From the NCBI GenBank assembly GCA_003260075.1, contig QLIY01000406.1:62001-126000 (forward strand): a stretch of DNA of 64,000 nucleotides. Reading direction: 5' to 3'. Below, one piece after another: positions 10,701 to 25,700 of the stretch. The notes below the pieces were generated by a model, which saw only the letters and a list, made by a program, of their open reading frames with translations, had not been told where the DNA came from and made no database searches. The DNA comes from Phallusia mammillata. Its lineage: Eukaryota > Chordata > Ascidiacea > Phlebobranchia > Ascidiidae. The position numbers were made by a program, and so were the translations under genes. The first letter of the stretch is position 1. Every line of letters begins with the position of its first letter.

Positions 10701-13700
10701 TTAAGTTTTCCATTGAAATCTTTGAACTAATTCTTACCTTAGCTTGCAAATTGTGTCGTTAAAACCTAGTTAGTCTAAAATGTTTTAGAATCATTGTGTT
10801 ATCATACGCACTCATTACGTATTATCCTACGTGATTATGTTTGCAGGGGCAACGTTATTGGTCCAACTTTTCATTTTGACGTTCCTCGTCTCCGATTTGG
10901 ATCCGTCTCATACGGTTTTAACCACTCGAAAATTTGCTCTCTCGTCAATACGTCACTCGTCCCAATGACCTTTGTTCTTCGTGTTCCAGGTATCTTTATG
11001 TTTATTTTTCATCCCAATATACTGCATTTTCCTTTAATTGAACTCAGTTATCTTACATTTCCTTTAATTACAGGAATTTTTCAATTCCTGCAACTTGTTG
11101 CTATTGTAATACTAAACGCCTGGCATCTTTTTAAACTTATTTACAAATGAAAGAAACCAAAATGTCATTTGCTATACATTTTCCTTTGATTAAAATAATG
11201 ATCTTGCCTTTCCTTTAATTTTATGCGTGACTGATTCCTTTAAATTTTGGCATGTTCAAGTTTACAAATGCTTTTCAGGGGACGGAGTGGGCGAACCGAG
11301 TATTTCGAGCGCCAACGACCTCGGCGACAGTCTGCTAAGCGAAATGGGAACCCCCCCCCCGACAGTTTCCGGTCTTACATGATAATGTGGCCCGCGGCCA
11401 CAGTCTGCTACAATCCCCCACTACTTGCTTGCTACGTCAAATTATAGTTGCAACGGACAGCAACGCTCCCCAATATCAACACTTTCCGCCGTTGTTACCA
11501 TTGCACCATACGTCCATTGTTACGACATAACTACCAACCTTGTGTGTGGCCTACTTTAACGGTTTTCTTTGTTTCCACACGTATAGCCTAGTTCAGGGGT
11601 GGGGAACCTGCGGCCTAAAGGCCACATGCGGCCTTTCAGGGCACTAAGTGNCAGCAGTATCTAAGTCTGTGGTGTATGCATTAAATTTGCTGTGGTGAAT
11701 AATTTTATGTTATATCAGTTAGATAGTTTGAACTGTATTGTAATTGTGACGTTCTTGATTGTATTTGGTTTAGGTGGTCAAAATGCTGTTTTTTGAATCA
11801 CTGGATAAAACCCCCCCCCCACCGTGACGTCACCAAAAGAATTTGACGTCACGCCTGCGCAGGTCAGCAGTTTGTTTTTATCTAAAAACTCTTGGATAAA
11901 CAATGAGTGTGTGTTTTTGAGCAGCGTGTGAGGTCTTTGTGTAAATTTGGGGGTTAGCAGTTAGTTTTAGGTTTGAAATAAGCCTGTCCATAAATACCCC
12001 CCCCCCCCGTGACGTCACCAAAAGAATTTGACGTCACGCCTGCGCAGGTCAGTGACGTCACACGTGTATAAAGATAAAGAAAGTTTGTTTTTGTCTAAAA
12101 ACTCTTGGATAAACAACGAGTGTATGTTTTTGAGCAGCGTGAGAGGTCTTTGTGTAAATTTGGGGGTTAGCAGTTAGTTTGAGGTTTGAAATAAGCCTGT
12201 AAACCAGCCCCCCCCCCCTCCCATATCAGGCCCGCCGACTGGAGAAGTTGCCCGCCCCTGCTGTAAACCATAAATTGATTCAAAATTATTTAAGAAAAAT
12301 GTGGTTGAAACTAAATCAGCAAAGTATAGCGGTTAATCCCCAGTCTTTTTTTCAAAAAAACACAAACTAGAATACCAAGTACATTGGCACATAACTGCCC
12401 CCCCCCCAGAAAAACGTGGTTAAAACCAAATCAGCAATGTATAGCGGTTAATTCCCAGTCTTTTCTTCAAACACAAAAATTAAAAAAAACTAGAATACCA
12501 AGTACATTGGCACATAACTGTTTTTACTTGTCTAAATATCAGATTGCTTCGATTTGCATTCAACCAACTGTTTTTGCTTGATTTCAGGGAACAATCCGTC
12601 CTCAGAGCGAGACGAGAATCATGGTAACATTGTGTTCAAACACAATAAAACGTTACGATTGTTCTCTGGTAGTTGATGTGAAAGGAGTCGGTCAGGGAAT
12701 CTTAACTCTTCCTATCACTGCTAAATGCGTGGTGCCCATGATACAGGTTTGTCAATAGGTTGTTTGGTTCTATCACTGTACTCGAGCTTACAAAGAAAAG
12801 GTAACGAAAATGTGATTTCAAAGTCCAGTTTCGAAAAGGGGCGCAAAACAATCAATGTTTGTTCGAAAATAAATGTTTTTTTCCAAATTCTCTTTTAGAT
12901 TTATCTAGTATGGGTTTAAAGAATCTAAAAACAGCTTTAAATATTGTTTTTCCGAATTTTAAAAATCAAAGGCGTTTCTAGAAACGAAAGAATTGTTTTT
13001 TATGTCTGCATCTTTTTTTATACACGAAATTTAAGCAACGTGTTTATGTTTAGGTCGCTACGCCTGTTCTCGATTTCGGTCGCTGTTTTCTCAACCATCC
13101 ATATCAACTGAACGCAAAACTGACAAATGATACAGATCTTGCCGCTAAATATGACTTGCTACCACAGGTATGTTTTTGAGATCACTGTAATGTGAGTTCT
13201 AATGTCTATTGGCAGGGGCCCAAGCTTTTTGCTGTCATTTGTTCTTAAGTGTATTTTAAATTTTATTGACAAAATATGTACTCAAATATAAACTATTTCT
13301 GTGGTCACATAGAGATGCCAGTGAAAGTTTATGCTTTACATAATGTCTAAACACATCAATGATCGAAGTATTTTACTGAATTTAAAATTACTCAAAAAAT
13401 AATTTGCGTTACTTAAAAGATGGTACAATGAAAACACTTGCTACAATCGACCTTAGTGACCTACTAGCCTCACAAATGCTATTGCTGCCAGGCGTAATAT
13501 CAACCCCCCCCCCGTACAATGAAAACACTTGCTACAATCGACCTTAGTGACCTACTAGCCTGACCAATACATATGCTATTGCTGCCAGGCGTAATATCAA
13601 GTTTATAGAGCTCTTCTGGCAAATGTATTTTTATTCCGAAGTTTCGACGTCCTGTACAGGTCGCCTTCATCAGGGTAAATAACACTGCATGAGACGTCGA

Positions 13701-16700
13701 AACGTCGGAATAAAAATACATAATAAAAAATACATATAAATTTAGCCTCACTAATGTTTTTACGAACTAAAGTCTCGATTTTCAAGAAGAATATGGGAAT
13801 AGTTTAGCAAGTTAATACTTTATACAATATCCTAACTCTTGGAAAAGTTTTAATCATTTCTCTCTTCATATTCCTGCAGATTCCCCCCCCCCACGTCGAA
13901 ACGTCGGAATAAAAAACATTTGCCAGAAGAGCTCTATAAATTTAGCCTTACTAATGTTTTTACGAAATAAAGTCTACGTAAAGTCTCGATTTTCAAGAAG
14001 AATATGGGAATAGTTTAGCAAGTTAAGACTTTATACAATATCCTAACTCTTGGAAAAGTTTTAATCTTTTCTCTCTTCATATTTCTGCAGATACGAGAGG
14101 AGCTCACCACTCTCATATACGGAAGTCCCAAACCTCGTGGTTTGATCGAACCTCATGGATCAGTGGAGGTTCCCATCATTGTACAAGCGCAAGAGTTAGA
14201 TGAGCAGGAGATTATAGCTCATTTCTCAATCTTCGGAAGTCCAGAACCTCCTTTGGTAAGATTTACTTTCACAAATTGCCCCGAAAAAGCCAACATTTTA
14301 AGTTTTGTTTTAATATTGATTATATTATATATACTGGTCACCGTAGCTCTTTTTTGGCGATATATATTTATTTCATCAAAAGCGACAAATAAAAATGCAA
14401 ACATAATTAGAAATATGGGCCTACGTTTTGCTTAATTATGACAAGTTTCACAAGATACTGGCTTAAATGTAATTTGGCAACATATATTTAAAATTCAAAT
14501 TTGGCCGATATTGGCTGATCTTTTAACGTCAATAGTTTGCCCCCCCCCCATACTGGCTTAAATGTAATTTGGCAACATATATTTAAAATTCAAATTTTGC
14601 CGATTTTGGCTGGTCTTTTAACGTCAATAGTTTTATGTTATGTTTATATATATTTCAGCACGTATTGTTTCGATTTTTTATTTTTCCCGTAGTTTAGCAT
14701 ATAAAGTATTAGGTTAATGGTTTTTGTTTTTCAGCCTTAGTACTAGTTTCGTATGTTAGCAGGGCCTGAATTTTAATGCTCGGATCAGTTTGTGCAACTG
14801 TTCGGCCAAGCACTGAGCAACTAAAATTGCGATGCTCGGTACCGAGTACTCGGGTTCTGGCTCGGCTCGACCAGTCCTAACTTTTTACAATGTATACTTA
14901 CCTAAGCATACTATTTGTGTTTTTCAGCCTTTACAGTTAGCTTGCGCTGGGGAAGGTCCGGTTGTTCACGTGACCCCTGAAACTCTCAACTGGGGTCAAA
15001 CTGAGGTTTTAAATCCAAACTCGAAGATTGTTGAACTTTCCAATGAGTCAGCGATTCCAGCAGATTTTATCGCTCAAATGGTAAGATGTACAGTTATCTC
15101 GTATTCACTTGAACTAATTTAGATTGTTTAGTGGCTCTGTCTAAAATCAGGCTGACTCACCTAAAATTACCTAATCAAACATTACCGCTTTACTCTCAAA
15201 AGTAGGCTTATGACGTGGGTTCGAATCTCACCGCATGTTAGGTTTTTAAACATGCTAAGAAAGCCGGTTGTGGTTTTGTGTAACGCTATTTGCAGGGCAA
15301 TTTTTGCAAAAAATGTTCAAACAAAGTGTGATTTGAAAGGCAAAGGTTGTCAAAAAACACTCCCAAAAAAGCCGATTAAATTTCTGTGGTTTTATGGTAT
15401 ACAATAAGTTAACAAACAATGAATCTGATCATTTGCATATGTACGGGACGTATAACGAAGTATTTTTTACTGCAGATGCGACCTGACGCAGTGTGGTTGG
15501 TGGAACCCAACCGTGGAACGATTCCACCCGAATCTGTCGTCCAACTCACTGTTACTGCTGTGCTGGATGACTGCATCAGGTCAGACTTATACTTCAGTTT
15601 AAACTATAAACACATTGTCTCACGTTAGGCGTCTTACTGAAACTATGCACATTTTGAACTGATATTATCCAATACCGATACGGTACCGACAAATTGTTAA
15701 CTTATACCTAGTACCTTCAAGATACAGTGACAGCACTACTTGGTTTAAAACTTGGTTGACCAAATAATACAAAACCCCCTTAAAATCAACAATGCTAAAG
15801 TTTTGACAAATGTTGTATTTTCCTTAGGTTTCAAGACAAACTGACAGTCAGTGTGGTCAAAGGGCCGATCATTAGCATTCCAGTACACGCTTACGGATTC
15901 GGAACGACCATAGTTTCGGAACCGGCTCTGACACCGTCCGTCAATCTGGGCCCACACTTTGCCAAGGCTAAACTCGTTCGTCGCTTTAAACTCATCAACC
16001 GCGGTCGACGTCATCAGGCGCTCACGTGGTCCACAGACGGATTTGTGAAACCTAAGAGTCGCCGCGAAACTGTTGCACCCAATCCCAAGGACATGAAGTA
16101 CAGGGTAGGTTTTTGTTCTTGGGGATCTTGCACGTTTTTGTATAGTTAAGTTGAAGGGGTTTGGGTGCTTACGAATTTAGAAAAAAAGTAGATAAAAGAT
16201 CGGCAAAGATGAATATAGATTTGTTATTGGGATAAGTCCTGAAGCGTTCATACAGCCGAGCGATCATTGCACACTCATAAAGCAAATTATTTTAGATAAA
16301 AGATAGTTTAAATCAAATAGTTCTACAAAACTTTTGCCATTTTCAGATTAATAATGTTACGGTATTTGTGTCTAAAATATTTAGTAACAAAATGACCGAC
16401 CAGTTGTGGAAATACGTGACTGCAACATTTCGCGATTGAGGAACCTCGTCTTAAATTGCGATTCAACTCATATGTTGTTACAGTAAATAAAAAAAAATTA
16501 AAAAAAGACATGCTCTATACCAGGGTACAACCCCAAGGGGTACGAGAACTGTTCCTAGAGGGTGTGGGGATGCAGCGGGGAAATTAAATTACAATGGTCT
16601 TGTTATTTAAGCAATTACAGTAGGGGATGCGAAAATTGGTCGGTGATTCAAAAGGGGGTGCAGCAAGGAAACTGGTTAAGAACCACTGCTCTATACCATC

Positions 16701-19700
16701 ACAACATGTTTGTTTTTTTGTTCCAAAAGTCTCAGAAATACCAGTTCAACAATAAACGTTTTTAGTCCTGAATCCTGAAAAGCGTTTTACTCTTAAAGCA
16801 GTTCAATATCTATTTAACCCATTTTCAGAACTTGTCGATTGCCCCAAGTCCACCCGAGCCAGTGTTTCAACTTCATCCCAACAGGTTTGCGCTCGAACCT
16901 GGTCAAAGCATGAACGTTACTCTCGAAGGCTACTGTGAATCGTAAGTAATGTTCACACTTTTTAACCGTGAAAAACGTTTTGTTTGCGCTAAAATTATGT
17001 AATGTATGCTTTACATTGGTAGCTGTTCGTAAGCATGTTGATATTTAAGAAGTATAAGCATAAACAGGCCCCCCCCCCAAAAACGTTTTGTTTGCGCTAA
17101 AATTATGTAATGTATGCTTTACATTGATAGCTGTTCGTAAGCATGTTGATATTTAAGAAGTATAAGCATAGACAGGTTTTTTTTTAAGGTTTGGTTTGGG
17201 TGACCGCTAAGTATTTTTAAGAGACCGCAAGTGTTTCATTTAAATACCAAAAAATAGCCATATTTGCTTAAACGAATTATTTATTAGGCTACTGGCAAAT
17301 TTTGGGAAACCGCTGGAGAAATTTCGGGGACCGTTTCGGACACCTTTTTTTAACACCTTAAAAAAACACTGAGTTTAGACATTTTTTCTTTAAATTTCGG
17401 TTAAAACCTCATCGCTCTCAGTCGCACAATCGTTAAATAGAAACCGTCTTTTTGTAATGAAAAGTGCATTATTGTGTCTAAAGTCAAATGTGTTGCTTTA
17501 TTGGTAAATCAGTCATACTTATTTCGTCCGAAACATGCGCCATTAGGAGAAAAAACAAGTGTTGAAAGGCAAATTGAAACTGGGTGTTTCGAACCAAAAT
17601 AAAAATTAAACATCAACAAAAAAACGGCTATTTTATTATAACTCTGACCCCGATATTACATTTTACCTTTAGACCGCGCCAAGTTTGCGAAACCCTCCTT
17701 TGCCACGCGATCATCGGCAAAGCGAACGGGAAAGAGCGGATTATGCGTGCTCACATCCGGGCCGACTTTATATCCCCAGTCCTCGAGCTCTCCAAGGGTC
17801 AAATCCACTTCAGGGTGGACAAACGACCCGATGACGTCACAGCTCTGACCCCGCAGACTCGAACCTTTGTGGCAAAAAACGTGTCGTCACTTCCACTCAC
17901 GTGTGTCTTGAGAGTCCAACATCCATTTCAGGTTAGTGGTAAAGGTTGAGTGAGGGGGTATTTTTTTGTGTTTTTTTTTACTTTTTCTTTGTGAGTACCA
18001 GGGTATTTAAATAATGTGGTAATCAAAAAAATGTTTTTAAAAATAAAGAATTCCGTAAGTGGTTTGCAAATTGTTCCAACAAGAAAAAAGCATAATAGTT
18101 ACCGACCACAGTCCACAAAATAAATGATGTTAAAATTCAAAGAAGCATGTTTGACTGCATTTAATATATTTTAGGTTACTTGAGAAACTGTCATTGTCAG
18201 TTGCATCAAAGAACGTTGTTTTTCAGGTCAACTAAAAACAATTGAAACAGGGCGACATTTTTCATTTATTTTTAGCTTCTTGATTTTTATGGAAGTCCGC
18301 AATCGCGCCTCGAAATTAATCTCTCAATGGGACAAGAGTTGGAACTGACAGTACGATTTGACCCCGCTTTTACCCCCCCCCCAACTAAAAACAATTGAAA
18401 CAGGGCGACATTTTTCATTTATTTTTAGCTGCTTGATTTCTACGGAAGTCCGCAATCGCGCCTGGAAATCAATCTCTCAATGGGACAAGAGTTGGAACTG
18501 ACGGTTCGATTTGATCCCGCTTTTAAAGATGACTTGGTTTCCCGAGTGGCGGAGGGTGAAGTGAATATTACATACAGGGAACATCCACATTCTGATTCTG
18601 TACAACTTAAAGGGGAGGTACGAAAAATATATTTACTGTAACTTGATGTTTTGAACCTAAACATTGTCTGCTGTTTATCATTTTTTTCCTAAATTTTAAC
18701 TTCAATCGTTAATGTTCGTTGTTTTCTACATGTTTTTGCGTAAAAAAACAAACACTTTTTTGTTAAAGCTTAGTGCTTGATAGTATTTGACCAGAACTAT
18801 TTAGTATTTTACCCATTCAGTGCGTTAAGTTTTTCCATGTATATTCATATGTTAAAACCCCAAAGACATTACTAAAAAATTTTTTTTGTAATTTCTGAAG
18901 GTAAATTTTCCAAACCTACACTTCGATGCGACTGAAGTTGATTTCGGTTGCATTTTGAACGACACTGAAGTGGCACGATACATTGACATCACCAACTCAA
19001 GTCCACTCCCTGTGTCGTACAGATGGTCGTTCCTCGTCACTGAAGGCGAACAAAATATAAGGTATCGCATTGTTTGTGTGTGGTTCGACTAAAATCACGG
19101 CTACTGAGCTAAAAAATGCAAGCAAAAATTAGGTGAATCCAGCGATTTGTCAAGGTCTATATGTTTCTTGCTTTTTATGTTTTTTTACACTTTACCAATT
19201 TTGGGACGTTTTTAGTTTTCTTTTTGCTTTTTGCCAGAATATATCATTTTAGGCCCCCAAACCTTTGTAAATTGATTTAACGGATTTAACACAGAAAAGC
19301 ACATTTCACTGCAAAAATACGTTTGCCTGGAATTCAGAAAACACGTTTTTTTTACTAATAAAGACAAGCATTATCACAGCTCATCCGTATTTTTATTTGT
19401 AACCTAAAGGTACATCGGCGAAATCGAAGAGGCTCCAATAAAAATGGACGCCGTACGGGAACTGGACGCTGCCCCTCAGGCTGCAACCCCCGAACCGATC
19501 GCTGACGTCACAGCCGACATGGGTGACGTCACCACTACCGGAAAAGACACCGAGGACCAAGCGCCTCCCCCCCCCCAGTGAGAAGGAGGAAGAGAGTGGG
19601 GATCCTGACACAAGCATGCAGGTGGTCTTGTGTTCTTGGGTTTATCAATTTAGATTTTTCTGGAAACGTTAATCAAGAAATATACTTGTCCATAAAAGAT

Positions 19701-22700
19701 CAATTTAACGTTAAATAATAAAGCATGTGCGATTTCACTACTCCATCACCCCCCCCCCAGTGAGAAGGAGGAAGAGAGTGGGGATCCTGACACAAGCATG
19801 CAGGTGATCTTGTGTTCTTGGGTTTATCAATTTAAATTTTTCTGGAAACTTTAATGATGATAAATATACTTGTCCATAAAAGATCAATTTAACGTTAAAC
19901 AATAAAGCATTGTGTGATTTCACTATTCCAGTGGTCAGGATATTCAAAACCTTTTACTATTTCTTAACATATTCAAATTTGTGTTCTTGGGTTTTATGTA
20001 TTCTGAAGTGAAGGTTGATTCCACCTCTTAGGATTGATGTTTGACGTTTAAAGTCTTGTGGAAAAGTGTATTTTTGGAATTGTTTATCTAAGTCCGTATG
20101 TTGTATGACAAGGGGTGCACTAACGTCTTAATTTCGAAAATTTGTTCTTGTTTTGATAGTCGACGTCTTGCAAAGAATGATTATTGTCATCATTTTAATA
20201 AGAAATGTCACAATTTATGAATAAGAATCACAAGAAAAGTCACTGTTAAGAGATTTACACAGAAAATAGATGAATGTGGAAAACTGTTTTTTTTTAACTT
20301 GTAAACAAGCAGAGATCTTAAATATAACATTTAAAAATGGTGCTGGCCAAAATACAAATATTTGCACCAATTCGTTATTTTTTGACGGGGAAATTATAAT
20401 TCCCCCACGATCGGCATTTTTTTAGCTTTAAGTCAATGCCAACCCTGTGTATAGCACCAACAAAAACGAAATATTGTTTTTACACTTTTTTTAACTTTTG
20501 AAGCAGATTAATTTCTCTTCCAAACGAAAATATAATAGTTTCTGCCCAATCCTAAATCCTCACCTTTCTCAGGAGGAGATGGATCTCGGGATCAGTATTG
20601 AGTGGAGCAAGGAAGATGTCTCCCATCACCCGGGAGGAGTTCAACAAGAGATGCGGGAAGAAGAGGAACTCCGAAGATCCATGAGTCGCCTCTCCTCTCG
20701 TCATCAGCCCTCGCATCCCGCAAACAACCGGATGTCCCGGCTTCCTCTTCTTCCCTGGTTGGAGCCAGGAGCTAGTCACGTGCCAAACGGAGTGGAAGAG
20801 GTTTTCGATATTCTGCCGCTATATGGCACCCTTGAGCCCGGTGAGACTCAACGCGTCACGGTGACGTATTACGGACACGCTGACGTCAGCTGCAATACAA
20901 GGTACGTCACTGATGTTGGAAACGCGACTCACAAAAATGCGATAAATATGCCAATTTCCCCAATCTGTTCATTTGATGAGTAATGAGATTGGCGTAAATT
21001 TTGTGAATACGTGTTGACCTTATATGTGTAGAGCGGTGTGCGAAGTACAGGGTGGACCCAAATACGAAGTGAAACTACAAGGAGAAGCTTCACTCATTGA
21101 ATACAAGTTTAATACAGCTGAGGTGGATTTCGGAAAACAGGCAAGCTTAGATTCCTGATCCCAAACGTTGTGAACAATAAAATTGAAACGCAGTACAGTT
21201 CAACTTTTGATTGACGCTAATGACAAAAATTAAGCAGGGACCTAAAATTTTAATGATTAGGTCTGAAGTTTTATCTTAATTCAGCAGTGAATTGGTGGTT
21301 GGTTTTTCGTCACTGCTGTAATACTGTGAAACATGCAACAATCATAACAAATCGCAAAACTAAATACACCGCTGTTGTCCATTAAACTATTTGTATTTTA
21401 CCGTGCTATCTTGAGTCTTGAAACGTTCCTTTTTGTGATGAGTGGGTTTACAGGACTGTTGTTTTTTCCACACATGTAACAACAATTTAACATTTCTGAC
21501 TTTAAACTTTAACCACGAAATACTGGTCCATAAACGGATCAATTTAACGTTGAATAAAAAAGAATAGTGCAAATTCACTCTTATAAGGACCAGTATATTT
21601 AAAACCTTTTACTATTGCTTGACATATTCACCCCCCCCCCACGAAATACTGGTCCATAAACGGATCAATTTAACGTTGAATAAAAAAGCATAGTGCAAAT
21701 TCACTCTTATAAGGACCAGTATATGTAAAACCTTTTACTATTGCCTGACATATTCAAAGAAGTTGTTGTTTTCTGTAGATGTTCGACCAAGCAGGAGTTA
21801 GTCATCTTAAACTGGAAAACTGTGGTCGGGTCGGATTCGATTTTGTCGGACTCGGCGGTCTAGGCGGAAGTGACGTCATGCCTGGACTTCCAATCCTGTC
21901 GCCATCTTCCGGTCACGTGCCAGCGTTCAGTGACGTCACACTGCAAGTTCGCTATTTGCCGGGCGTGCCAGAGAAATTCCACAAGTCCTTCGAGGTACGT
22001 TTTGTAACTTTGTGAGAATTTGAATTTATAATGAACGCAGATATAACTTCGATATCGATATTATAATACTGGTCGATAATTTGTCCGAACTTCAAATGTT
22101 TTTTTTTCTTCTTTTTAGTTGGGATAGCCTGTAAGCCAAATAGGTGTTTCCGTTTAGGTTTGATTTTTTAAGAGGCGTTGTTCGCAGTTGCGCCATGCAA
22201 CAGAGTTATGGCTCAAATTGTGACATTGTGAAAGGGGCGGTGTAAGAACTGAATGGCGTTGTAGCAGATTTGTTAATTATTATGTTGTTGTGTACCGTAA
22301 GATGACAATGCGAGTATTTTAATAGGGCACTCTATAGAGCAGAACGGCGCTCAAAATGTTTGCACAAAACTGTTGCCAATGCTGGAACCACTTAGAAAAA
22401 AGTATACTTATATTGTTCCCTTTTTCGATTGGAATCAAAAACTGCTACTTAGTAAAACATTATCATAGAAAATACACAAAATAGGCAATACATAAACACA
22501 TTGAAAGTCAACTAAAGACCAGGTCAACTTAACACCCCCCCCCCTTTGCACAAAACTGTTGCCAATGCTGGAACCACTTAGAAAAAAGTATAAGCTTACT
22601 TATATTGTTCCCTTTTTCGATTGGAATCAAAAACTACTACTTAGTAAAACATTATCATAGAAAATACACAAAATAGGTAATACATAAACACATTTAAAGT

Positions 22701-25700
22701 CAACTAAAGACCAGGTCAACTTAACTCTAACTTTAACTTAACAGAGTAAGTGCAAAGCCATGCAAATTGTCACTCGTATCATGGACAAAACCAGCCATAC
22801 GTCGAACTCAGTCATTCAGAAATAAAAGAGAACCAATGAAATTTAGTTGGTTGACAAACTTTATACAAAACCTTTCTGTACTGAAAATAACCTAACAGTA
22901 GCAGTTTTCCGGTGATTACTGTTCTCTACATCAATATAATCAAAAATCCAGTGTATAAAACCCAACGCCAAACAGAATCAATCGTTATGCAAAACATTTT
23001 CACAGAATATATATTTCACCAAATGTTTTTGGCATTGAAGATATTTCTGTAATGAACAATACTATGACTCCGAATAACTTTTTGTCACCATATTCTCAGG
23101 TCCAAGTTGCACACTTTGAGCCTGCTATCATCAGCGTTCGCGGTGAAGGGATTTTTCCTCGTCTGTCGCTCGACTTGCCTCGTTTCACTCAAGATGACGA
23201 GCGTTACGCTTCGTTGGTGAAGGAGGCGCGTGAAAACTTGGATCGTGAAACTGTGAAACGGGAGCGGGTTTCAAGTAGAGTTTCTACTCCCCAGAGGAGA
23301 ACAGATTATGATCAGAATAACCAGTTCGGGACTGCTGAGGTGTGTTACTGTCTAAGCATATGAAAAGCGAGACTTTCAATGCAGTTAGGAGATAAAAATA
23401 TCTTCTTTTCTCCACCATTAATCTAGTTTTATACAGACAACGTTTAAAATGCACTTTGTCGTTTTTTTGCATATTTTTTACCCAACGAATGTAAATTGAA
23501 ACCTTGTCATATTATCGTGTGACATTTTTTTAATAGTTTTAAAAAAATGCCCCCCCCCCTTTTTACCCAACGAATGTAAATTGAAACCTTGTCATATTAT
23601 CGTGTGATATTTTTTTAATAGTTTAAAAAAAAATTACACTCAGTTTAAAGAAGAAATTTAAAACTCGTTACGATGAAGTACAAACATGAATAGTTTTTGC
23701 CATCGTACTGTTTCATCTTGTAAAAGATTAACAATTTACTTTAACATTTTTGACCTTCTTTGGTTGTGTTTAGGACATGACTTCGGAGCTCGACGTACAG
23801 ATGGAAGTGGAGAGATTACTGCTGCGGGATTTCGCCACCGAAAATCAACATTTCTTCAACTCGTCGATGAAAGTTCCAGAACCTTCCGCCAACGGCGACA
23901 GAACAAAGAAAAAGAAGAAATTTCCCAGGTTATTACATTCTCCTACTTTCCGCATTAAAACTACTGCACTGCACATGTTTTAACCGTTTTATTTTTGCAG
24001 AGTACGTTTGACGGATTATGTGCTTGACTTCCCCCCCCCCCCTTCCGCCAACGGCGACAGAACAAAGAAAAAGAAGAAATTTCCCAGGTCAATACAATCT
24101 TCTACTTTATGCATCAAAATTGCATGGCACACTTTTTATTTCATATATTATTTACAGAGTACGTTTAACGGATTACGTGCTTGACTTTGGTTACGTCATC
24201 CTGGGCAACGTGAGGTCACACATCGTCAGGGCAACCAACACGTCACACATGCCCGTTTCGTTTGCTGCGGACAAAACCGGACTTTTCCATTCAGGTAAAA
24301 ATAATATTTCCTCCTTTGTGTGATATCAACTAGTTTGTATCGCTGCAGATTTTTTACAATACGTCGCGAAGCCAGCTGTCAAAAAATTAAATACATATTT
24401 ACTAGCTGATTGTTGTAAACAAGAAATGCAACAGTTCAAATAGACAACTTTTTAAATGTTCGGTGAAGACCGTTTGGCCCTTATTGTTTGCACAATGCTT
24501 TTGGAAGTAATTTTAATTTTGTCCCACATAGGCTGACAACTAACCATCAAAAGTGTTTTGTGCATGTCAATTGTTACAAAATCATTTTAAAGTTACAAAC
24601 GTGTTGAATGTTGAGGTAAAAATGTCACAGGTTTCAATGTTGAACTTGACCGTGTGAAGCAACTTCCGGGTTCACCCGATCACGAAACGGTCGACTTCAA
24701 GGTGACCTTTGACCCGAGAGGTGGAAACATCGGAGTAGGGCCAGTAGAAGCTGTTGTGCCAGTCAATGTAAGTTTGTAATGTTGGTTGTTGTTTCTATTT
24801 GAAGAAGTTTTTTTTTTCTTGCAAGCTTTAAGTTTAGAGTCTGTTTCTTGACTGAAATTTCCCTCCACAAACGCAGGCAAACTTTGTAAACTACTTTTTT
24901 GTGTTACTGTGCTGTCATTTTCTTCAACTGCTGGTGACCTTTCGAAGAAGTTCTTTTTTTGCCCTGAATGTAATTTGTCAGTCAACATTCATGCAGTTAA
25001 CTTTAGAGTTGTTAGCAGGCCCAAAGTTGCGGTACTACATAGTACTAAAACCCGGCCCTAACCAGCCTTTTTTTAATTATGACCGAAAATGGGTAAAATT
25101 ATGAAGTGAGTTTGGAGTCAGGTTCGAATCAAGCGTGTTTTTTTTTTTAAATAAAATTGGAAAATTCACGGCATAAAATTTTCTCCTAGATCCTCAATGG
25201 ACCACAAATCTGTATTCGACTTCGAGCTCATGTCGCTGTACCAGAACTGAGCGTAAGCACAGACATGGTGGACTTCGAAGCTGTCCAGTGTGGTCAGTGT
25301 AAAGTGGTCACTGTCCAACTTTACAACACGGAACAGGTCAGATGCGAATGGACGTCTGTGAGTGGAAACAACAAACGGGACCAAGTATGTTATAGTTTAT
25401 GTGCTGTTAACGCAATTATTTGCAGAGTATTCAAACCAATATAATAAAATATTTTAAACTAATATAATAAAAATTATAAATAAATGCCTATATAAATGAA
25501 ATATTTTGAAATAATATAACAAAAATATATTTCCTTACAACATTCAAAAAAAATTGTGACGTCACTATTACGTCATGCAGTCGGATCGTCACGTTCCGAT
25601 GCATCTCCGTCGCAAGTTACGCAAGGAGAACAAACCGAAGCCTAACCACTTCGAGATGATGCCTCCTCATGGATTCCTAGCTCCTGGACAGAGGATGAAC

